A stretch of DNA of 64,000 nucleotides. It comes from Oscillospiraceae bacterium (GTDB taxonomy: Bacteria; Bacillota; Clostridia; Oscillospirales; Acutalibacteraceae). Below are positions 58,143-64,000 of the stretch, one piece after another. The stretch lies in assembly GCA_003514385.1 (NCBI GenBank), contig DOQR01000008.1, forward strand, positions 463-64,462, in the 5' to 3' direction. The translations under genes were made by a program, and so were the position numbers. The notes below the pieces were generated by a model. The model saw only the letters and a list, made by a program, of their open reading frames with translations, was not told the origin of the DNA and ran no database searches. The stretch's first letter is position 1. Each line of letters begins with the position of its first letter.

Positions 58143-60765
58143 TTTTCCATTCAGAGCCACAATACTCATCCCCGTCTACAATGTCGAAAAATATCTCGAC
58201 GGCTGCATAAACTCGCTTAAAGAGCAGACTGAGCCGTTTGAGAACATGGAGATACTCCTGATAAACGACGGAAGCCGGGACGGCAGCGCAGATATCTGCC
58301 GCCGTTGGGCTGATGAATATGAGAATATCCATTTCTACTCAAAAGAGAACGAGGGACTTTCAAAAACAAGAAACTTCGGTCTGCGCCGCGCGCAGGGCAA
58401 GTATATCTTCTTCTTTGACTCCGACGACACTTTAGCGCCCGATACAGTCAAGAGCGTCATTGACTATTTCGACACAGTCTATGACGAAGTGGATCTGGTC
58501 ACATACCGCATCACGCAATATTTTAAAAATGCGCCGCCGGTCTATCATTTCAGATACCGCACACTGACTCATACAGGCGTATATGATCTCGATGACCCGA
58601 AGAACAGGTTTATCACGCAGACGAATGTCAATATCTGCGTCAAGAATGATAAAAATAACGGCATTTTCTTCGATGAGTCGCCGGGTTTCAGGCACGAGGA
58701 CGAGAAATACTGCTGCGATATCCTGCGCCGCAAAATGAAAATAGGCTTTTGTCAAAAAGGCGAGTATCGATACAACCGCAACAACGAAAACAGCATCGTT
58801 TCAACCGTTTTCTCGCCCTATTATATATTCGAGACCTCCATGACTTTCTACGAGGAGCTGTTCGATTCTTTCAGCGGCAGAGTTCCGCCGTATTTCCAGG
58901 GCATAGTTTTCAACGACCTGCGCTGGAAGCTCAAGGAGGACAAGCTCCTGCCCTATCACTATTCGCCTGAGGAGTTCGCGCGCGCAAACAGGCGCATTGA
59001 TGCGCTGCTCGAGCAAATGGACGAGGATACTATAATATTACACCCGTCCGTCAATGAATATCATATCCACTACTGGCTCTCGCGCAAGCCGAATTGCCAT
59101 CCGACGGTAATAGCAGATGACGGCAAGCTCAGCATTGCGGCGGACGGAAGAAAGATTTTTTCGGCTTCTTCGTTCCCGCTGATGATGAGAAAAATATTCG
59201 TCGAAAACGGAAAAGCGAGACTGCTCTCGTTCATAAAATCCCCCGTGTTCTCGCATCTCGGGCGCGGCGAGTGGAAAGTAATAGCTTCTGTAGACGGCGA
59301 AAAACGCGAGCTTGAAACTTTCACCTCCGTTTTCAGCGCGCAGGATTCCGCAGTCAACGTTGTCGATTTTCCGGCGTTCTTCTGCGAATTCCCCGCAGAC
59401 GGCAGGCACGAGATAAAGTTCTTCATAAGCATACGCGGCAAAGAATATCCGACGAATCTTCTCGCCGAGCCGACAGCCGTGTTCAGCCGCAAAATACGCA
59501 TGTATGTCCGAAGCGGCGTGATGTTCACACTCAGCGGCAGGACGCTCGTCAGCAGGAACGTCACCGAGGACGAGAAGTACCGCGCCGAGCGCGAGCAGAG
59601 CAAGAATTTTAAAGGCAACGTCAAAAAGCTGCGCAACGCTGCTATTGAATACCGTAGGTCGCACAAAGTCGAGCTCTACTACGATCTGCACACGGTCGAC
59701 TTCGATAACGGCTATTATCAGTTCAAGAATGACATAAAGCACAGCGACGGCGTTGAACGCTACTATATCTACAGCCGCGAATATAAGAATATCGACGAGC
59801 TGTTCACAAAAGATGAACAGGCGCATCTCGTGAAGTTCGGCTCGGAGAAGCACAAACTGCTCTATCTCTCGGCGCGCGTGATATTCACGGCGTTCTACGG
59901 CGTGACTCCCGTCTCACCGTTCGGCTCAGCGGCGGGCGAAGTGCCCTATGCCGATCTGCTCGATTTCAAAACTATCTATCTCCAGCACGGAGTGCTCCAC
60001 GCCTCACTGCGCTCGCAGAACTCGGTCGAACGCTGCCGCGCGGATAAAATCGTTATTTCCGCTCCGTTTGAAAAGCAGAACTATATGACGAACTATCACT
60101 ACCCGGAGGACAATCTCATCCCGACCGGTATGGCGCGATATGACCATATAGACAGAAACAAAAAGGCGAAGAACAGAATTCTTTTTGCCCCGTCGTGGCG
60201 CAAATATCTGACCCAGGAGATAAATTCCTCGAAGTGGGAGCTGATAGACTCAAAGCTCAAAAACTCCGATTATTTCAGGAATTTCTCGCGCTTTCTCGAG
60301 AGCGAAGAGCTGCATGAGCTGCTCGAAAAGACGGACACCTATCTCGATGTCAAGCTCCACCCGATAATCGCGGACGCCGAAGGACTGTTTGATATCAAGA
60401 GCCCGCGCGTCGTCATGGCGGGCGCGCATGTTGACATTGAGGACTACAAGATGTTCATAACGGACTTCTCGTCTTTCGTGTTCGACTTCGCCTATCTCTG
60501 CCGCCCGGTGCTCTATTTTGTGCCCGACTACGGCCAGTTCAAGGCGGGCATGAACCACTACCGCGAGCTCGACCTCCCGTTTGAAAAGGCCTTCGGTCCG
60601 CTCGTCCTCGACCCGGAAAGCGCGGTGGAAGAAATAAAGAAAGCCGCGGAAAACGGCTTTGAGCCCGAAAAAATATATGCCGAGCGCATGAGCGGATTCT
60701 ACTATCCGCTCGAAAACTGTGCCGAGGCGCTCTATAACGAAGTGAGCTCGTGGAAGCTCAAGTGA
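58135..60765 (+). CDS. GT2 glycosyltransferase fused to CDP-glycerol glycerophosphotransferase
   Basis: 876 residues, cytoplasmic face. The N-terminal GT2 domain shows TILIPVYNVEKYLDGCINSL, NDGSRDGS (44-51) and the DxD-type FFFDSDDTLAPD (95-98). A middle region (about 330-490) of beta segments has no named match. The C-terminal part is a TagF-like glycerophosphotransferase: LQHGVLHASL (catalytic His at 618), LFAPSWRKYL, VKLHPII and ITDFSSFVFDFAYLCRPVLY (Asp 777). This combination makes poly(glycerol phosphate)- or teichoic-acid-like polymers with a sugar added. It follows the unknown gene with an 8-nt overlap. Confidence 0.88.
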   Translation: MSDFPFRATILIPVYNVEKYLDGCINSLKEQTEPFENMEILLINDGSRDGSADICRRWADEYENIHFYSKENEGLSKTRNFGLRRAQGKYIFFFDSDDTLAPDTVKSVIDYFDTVYDEVDLVTYRITQYFKNAPPVYHFRYRTLTHTGVYDLDDPKNRFITQTNVNICVKNDKNNGIFFDESPGFRHEDEKYCCDILRRKMKIGFCQKGEYRYNRNNENSIVSTVFSPYYIFETSMTFYEELFDSFSGRVPPYFQGIVFNDLRWKLKEDKLLPYHYSPEEFARANRRIDALLEQMDEDTIILHPSVNEYHIHYWLSRKPNCHPTVIADDGKLSIAADGRKIFSASSFPLMMRKIFVENGKARLLSFIKSPVFSHLGRGEWKVIASVDGEKRELETFTSVFSAQDSAVNVVDFPAFFCEFPADGRHEIKFFISIRGKEYPTNLLAEPTAVFSRKIRMYVRSGVMFTLSGRTLVSRNVTEDEKYRAEREQSKNFKGNVKKLRNAAIEYRRSHKVELYYDLHTVDFDNGYYQFKNDIKHSDGVERYYIYSREYKNIDELFTKDEQAHLVKFGSEKHKLLYLSARVIFTAFYGVTPVSPFGSAAGEVPYADLLDFKTIYLQHGVLHASLRSQNSVERCRADKIVISAPFEKQNYMTNYHYPEDNLIPTGMARYDHIDRNKKAKNRILFAPSWRKYLTQEINSSKWELIDSKLKNSDYFRNFSRFLESEELHELLEKTDTYLDVKLHPIIADAEGLFDIKSPRVVMAGAHVDIEDYKMFITDFSSFVFDFAYLCRPVLYFVPDYGQFKAGMNHYRELDLPFEKAFGPLVLDPESAVEEIKKAAENGFEPEKIYAERMSGFYYPLENCAEALYNEVSSWKLK

Positions 60766-60774
60766 TATAGCAAG

Positions 60775-60808
60775 ATCCTCCGTAAAACAATACGGAGGAT
60801 CGTTTTTA
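60775..60808 (+). terminator. Bidirectional terminator
   Basis: GATCCTCCGTA and TACGGAGGATC arms, followed by GTTTTTATATC; it serves the polymer gene and the convergent GH97 gene. Confidence 0.75.
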
Positions 60809-62689
60809 TATCTCCCTGAACACCGCGGCAAATCCGCCGGAGGGACGCATTGTTATATCCGCGCTGTCGGTGCTTGTGACGGCTATCTTCACTTTGTTAT
60901 ACCCGCGCTGATCCGCGAGGTCGTCCGTGTATATCTCGGCTTCGTATTTCGCGCCGTCTTTTAAAAACGAGAACGGCAAATTAATCTTCCGCTCATTGTG
61001 AGAGCTGTTAAATACGGCGGCGTACCATTTGTTCTCGCTGCGCCGTGCGAAGACCGCGATTTCTCCTATTTTACTGCCGGGGAGAACATGCGTCTCGTTC
61101 CAAACCACCGGCATGGGAGAGACGAACGAGTCGAGCCCGTGCGCTTTCAGAATTGACGGGTCTTCGCTGACGGTGAAAAACGCCGAGTTGTATATTACAG
61201 CCGAGGCGAGCATATGGCAGATGCTGACTTCGTTCAGGCATCTCGGCACGGAGAAGCACAGCGGCGTATAATCCGCGTTGCCGCCGAGCATCCTTGTAAA
61301 TGGAAGAATCGTGTCGTTGTCCGCGTCCGCCTTGCATTGAAGCCCGCGTATCGCCTCCATGCTCATCACATTCGGGAATGTGCGACGCAGCCCGGTCGGC
61401 TTCTGCGGATTGTGGTATATAACCATGAGCTTGTGTTCTGCCGCCTCGCGCGCGAAGCGGCGGTAAAACTCGGTCATGAACTGTGTCTCGCTCTCGATGT
61501 GGTCGAGCTTTATGCCCTTTATCCCGAGCGTTTGACACTTTTTGAAGAACCTGCGCCTGTATGGAGTGAACCACACCTTGTCCATGGCGGACTGCCAGAG
61601 CCATATCCCGACCGAGCGCTTTTCTGCGTCGTCAACGAGCTCTTTGACCTTTTTGAACGCGCCGCGTTCCGTTTTTGCCCAGTCGCGCCAGCCGTTGTCC
61701 GCGAGGTTGTATTCATATCCCGCCTCCTGCGCGAGGGCGTTGAATTCCATTATCTTTTCAAATCGGCGGCTGTGCTCTTCATCTATAAAATACGACCACG
61801 CGCTCTTGCCCGGGCGTATCCAGTCGGCGTTTTCGTATGCTTTGTCATTCACGGGCGCTGCGGCGTGGGCTATAACGCGGCAGTGTGCGAGCTCCTCGAG
61901 CGAGCGGCACACGGTGACTATGCGCCACGGAGTTTTCCCGCCCTTTATGAAAAACTTGTCCGTGTCCCACAGCTCCGTTTTGAATCTGCCCGCGCCGAGC
62001 GAGCGCAGAGCCATGCCGGGGTAGTTTTCGATATCCGATTCGGTTATCATTATATATATGCTTTTCCCGGGAAACTCGAATGCGGTCATGCATGAGAAAA
62101 CTTCGCTTTGCGAAAGTTCCGATGTCTTTTGCGTCAGCGTCTTGCCCTGCATCTTTTTGAGGTCGGTCTGATATCTGCAAACGGTGTTGCCGGGCACGTT
62201 GAACCGGGTCAGCTCGTCGCTGATAAGAAGCCCCGTATCTTTGCCGAACAGCAGACGGAATCCGAATCCGTCATTCCATATGCGCACCTCGAGCGAGTAT
62301 ATAATTTTTTTCGCGCGCACGGGGATAATATAATTCATGTGCCTGTCGGTAATATCCGTCTCGGTGTCGAGGTCGCGGTAGGTCTCTTCGCAGGGCTCAA
62401 TTTTCGGCTCGCCGAGTGTGACATCCGCGCCGATATTTTTGCTGCCCTGAACGAGCAGACCGATTTCGGACGGCTTGATTACGGTAATTCCGCCGACCGC
62501 CGCCGAATATGTAAGTTTGCCGCCGGAGACAGTCACCTCAAGCGCGCCGTCGGGGCTTTTTAGAATATATTTTCCCGCTCCAGGAGCGAAATTTGAATCG
62601 CCGCTTGATTTCTTCTCAAACAGCGAATATGCCGCAAAACGGGCGCACGCTCTTATTCCGAGCAGCCGCCGCCCAGTCTCTCTCATCAT
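60806..62689 (-). CDS. GH97-family glycoside hydrolase (alpha-glucosidase/alpha-galactosidase type)
   Basis: 627 residues from the ATG at 62689 (CGGAGGG); a longer frame to 62740 lacks a ribosome site. The N-terminal beta-sandwich (KSPDGALEVTVSGGKLTYSA) precedes the barrel with ADNGWRDWAK, GIKGIKLDHIESE (Asp 396), YHNPQKPTGLRRTFPN and SMEAIRG (Glu 445). The Asp in KLDH suggests the retaining subgroup, but this needs alignment. There is no signal peptide, unlike the secreted Bacteroides enzymes. GH97 is mainly a Bacteroidota family, so this copy may have been acquired. Confidence 0.85.
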   Translation of the reverse strand: MMRETGRRLLGIRACARFAAYSLFEKKSSGDSNFAPGAGKYILKSPDGALEVTVSGGKLTYSAAVGGITVIKPSEIGLLVQGSKNIGADVTLGEPKIEPCEETYRDLDTETDITDRHMNYIIPVRAKKIIYSLEVRIWNDGFGFRLLFGKDTGLLISDELTRFNVPGNTVCRYQTDLKKMQGKTLTQKTSELSQSEVFSCMTAFEFPGKSIYIMITESDIENYPGMALRSLGAGRFKTELWDTDKFFIKGGKTPWRIVTVCRSLEELAHCRVIAHAAAPVNDKAYENADWIRPGKSAWSYFIDEEHSRRFEKIMEFNALAQEAGYEYNLADNGWRDWAKTERGAFKKVKELVDDAEKRSVGIWLWQSAMDKVWFTPYRRRFFKKCQTLGIKGIKLDHIESETQFMTEFYRRFAREAAEHKLMVIYHNPQKPTGLRRTFPNVMSMEAIRGLQCKADADNDTILPFTRMLGGNADYTPLCFSVPRCLNEVSICHMLASAVIYNSAFFTVSEDPSILKAHGLDSFVSPMPVVWNETHVLPGSKIGEIAVFARRSENKWYAAVFNSSHNERKINLPFSFLKDGAKYEAEIYTDDLADQRGYNKVKIAVTSTDSADITMRPSGGFAAVFREI

Positions 62690-62743
62690 GCCGATCCCTC
62701 CGTTACGTTGCATATTATAATATATTTTATTCTGCAACACAAG

Positions 62744-62772
62744 TTGATATTTGACCTCGGATATGATATAAT
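62744..62772 (+). promoter_or_regulatory. Promoter of degV
   Basis: TTGATA (62744-62749), 17-bp spacer, TATAAT (62767-62772). Confidence 0.65.
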
Positions 62773-62803
62773 CCGATTAAACTTGAGTATAAGGAGAAGT
62801 TCT

Positions 62804-63655
62804 ATGAACAGTAAAGTAGTTATCACCACGGACAGCCCTGCGGATCTGAGCGCAGAACTTGAAACAAGATATGATATACATGTCCTGCCGCTGTATGTTA
62901 ATCTCGGAGGAAAATCATACCGCGACGGAATAGATATAACCACTCCCGATATTTTCAGGCACTACGACGAGACGGGCGAGCTGCCTACGACCTCGGCTAT
63001 TCCGATAGGCGACTACGAGGCCTTCTTCAAGTCCTTTATCGACGAGGGAAAGAAAGTTGTCCATTTCTCGCTGAGCTCCGAGATATCCTCTACCCATCAG
63101 AACGCGAGACTCGCCGCGGAGGGAATGGACGGAGTTTATGTCATCGACTCGCGCCATCTGAGCTCCGGTATCGCGCTCCAGGTCATAAGAGCCTGCGAGA
63201 TGCGCGATGAGGGCATGAGCGCGGAGGATATAGCGAAGGCCGCTGTTGATTTGAACAAAAAGACCTGCACGAGCTTTGTGCTTGACAAGCTCGAATATAT
63301 GAAGAAGGGCGGCCGCTGCTCGACCGTTGCCGCGCTCGGAGCCAACTTGCTCTCCATCCGTCCGTGCATCGAGATGAAGGACGGCAAGCTCGGGGTTGCG
63401 AGAAAATATCGCGGCAAAATACTTGACGTCAAGAAAAAATATATCGAGGACGAGCTCGGTGCCCATAAGGACGACGCCGATCTTTCGCGCATTTTCCTGA
63501 CCTCGTCGAGCGCTTCGGATGCCGAGGTGAAGGAGCTCACCGCGCTGATAAAGAGCATTCTCCCGTTCAAGGAGGTTCTCATCGGCTGTGCGGGCTGCAC
63601 CATCGCAAGCCACTGCGGACCCGGATGCATGGGAATACTTTTCATGACTAAATAA
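62804..63655 (+). CDS. DegV-family fatty-acid-binding protein
   Basis: 283 residues from the ATG at 62804 (TAAGGAGAAG); an earlier in-frame ATG (62708) lies in the promoter. DegV motifs: VVITTDSPADLS, LPLYVNLGGKSYRDGIDI, LSSEISSTHQNARLAA, LEYMKKGGRCSTVAALGANL (conserved) and HCGPGCMGILFMTK at the C-terminus. In Gram-positive bacteria these proteins (FakB) hold fatty acids for the FakA kinase; a fakA gene is not in this window. Confidence 0.92.
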   Translation: MNSKVVITTDSPADLSAELETRYDIHVLPLYVNLGGKSYRDGIDITTPDIFRHYDETGELPTTSAIPIGDYEAFFKSFIDEGKKVVHFSLSSEISSTHQNARLAAEGMDGVYVIDSRHLSSGIALQVIRACEMRDEGMSAEDIAKAAVDLNKKTCTSFVLDKLEYMKKGGRCSTVAALGANLLSIRPCIEMKDGKLGVARKYRGKILDVKKKYIEDELGAHKDDADLSRIFLTSSSASDAEVKELTALIKSILPFKEVLIGCAGCTIASHCGPGCMGILFMTK

Positions 63656-63666
63656 ATGAAAGAAAA

Positions 63667-63707
63667 AGTCGCCGCCGGTCTGAATTTCAAACGGGTCGGC
63701 GGCGTTT
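63667..63707 (+). terminator. Terminator after degV
   Basis: GTCGCCGCCGGTC pairs with GGTCGGCGGCG across an AT-rich loop and is followed by TTTTTGAT. Confidence 0.75.
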
Positions 63708-63724
63708 TTGATACGGAGAAAAGA

Positions 63725-64000
63725 TGATTAAAAATATAATTTTCGATATGGGCAACGTGCTTCTTAAATATGATACAGACCTACCGCTCGGCGCGTTCTG
63801 CCCCGATGAGGAAGCAAAAAATTTTATTCGCCGCGAGCTGTTCGAGAGCGCGGAGTGGATAGAGGCTGACAGGGGAAACATAACCGACGGCGAGATGCTT
63901 GCGGCGGCCAAGGAGCGGGTGCCTAAAGAATATCATGACGCGCTCGAAAAATGCGAGCGCCGCTGGCCGGAGTTTCTGGACAGAATTGACGGCGCTCCGG
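63725..64000 (+). CDS. HAD-superfamily hydrolase, YihX-like (partial, runs off the window)
   Basis: The first 92 codons are present. The N-terminus IIFDMGNVLLKYD is motif I of YihX-like HAD phosphatases, with the nucleophile Asp and a Gly where many HADs have a second Asp, as is normal in this group. The cap helices begin with ELFESAEWIEADRGNITDGE, also typical. ACGGAGAAAAG is before the ATG. The substrate is a sugar phosphate or similar; the C-terminal motifs are outside the window. Confidence 0.85.

Noticed and set aside
1..64000. Prophage, integrative element or secondary-metabolite cluster
   Set aside because: No integrase, terminase, capsid, relaxase, transposase or NRPS/PKS genes were seen; only small remnants and repeats.

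Overview
The window looks like chromosome of an anaerobic, probably gut-associated member of the Clostridia (Bacillota, Oscillospirales/Ruminococcaceae-like). The evidence is a trimeric NAD-linked [FeFe] hydrogenase operon, a two-gene Suf system, a split transketolase, a DUF2975/XRE pair, ZapA-U32, DUF3048, DegV, PrsW, GH78 and GH97 glycosidases and strong AGGAGG ribosome sites. Base composition is moderately GC-rich. I see no phage structural genes, CRISPR array or intact insertion sequence. Taxonomy is inferred from gene content only.

Layout. 0.1-6.7 kb: a small membrane protein, then the minus-strand hydrogenase operon hydC - ATPase - thioredoxin-fold 2Fe-2S protein - hydB - hydA, preceded by a PHP phosphoesterase. 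6.7-7.8 kb: gene-free DNA built of nested inverted repeats. 7.8-17.5 kb: AGCS symporter (apparent ACG start), NAD synthetase, a foldase-like lipoprotein, nitroreductase, two metallophosphoesterases, GNAT, SGNH hydrolase, PrsW protease. 17.7-25.7 kb: an unusual cluster in which two internally duplicated SCP2-like proteins flank a class III aminotransferase and a split transketolase, followed by an amidohydrolase and a multi-pass transporter. 25.7-30.3 kb: DUF2975/XRE/lipoprotein, tyrosine phosphatase, isochorismatase, an internally deleted MFS gene, MutT and CorA. 30.3-33.2 kb: a sulfur operon. A 37-residue peptide with seven Cys among eleven codons precedes a terminator, then cysK, mnmA and an IscR-like Rrf2 regulator.

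33.3-38.1 kb: lipoprotein, GH78 rhamnosidase, tRNA-Met, tRNA-Glu and tRNA-Val, a hairpin array, and a small AT-rich insert (SLOG protein / 28-bp palindrome / XRE). 38.1-45.3 kb: MgtC, a CPA2 antiporter, LysR, DUF3048, serC-serA and a LysR remnant. 45.4-54.9 kb: thiT under a TPP riboswitch, a radical SAM protein, TVP38, dut, U32-zapA, a GPH-type transporter and sufCB. 55-64 kb: zinc-ribbon/TPR protein plus membrane partner, a cell-surface polymer locus (GT2 fused to CDP-glycerol glycerophosphotransferase), GH97, DegV and a HAD hydrolase cut by the window end.

The two items most worth a second look are the cysK leader, which has every part of a ribosome-mediated cysteine attenuator (Cys-rich peptide, mutually exclusive antiterminator and terminator), and the SCP2/aminotransferase/split-transketolase cluster, whose substrate I cannot name but whose lipid-binding-type partners suggest a hydrophobic one.
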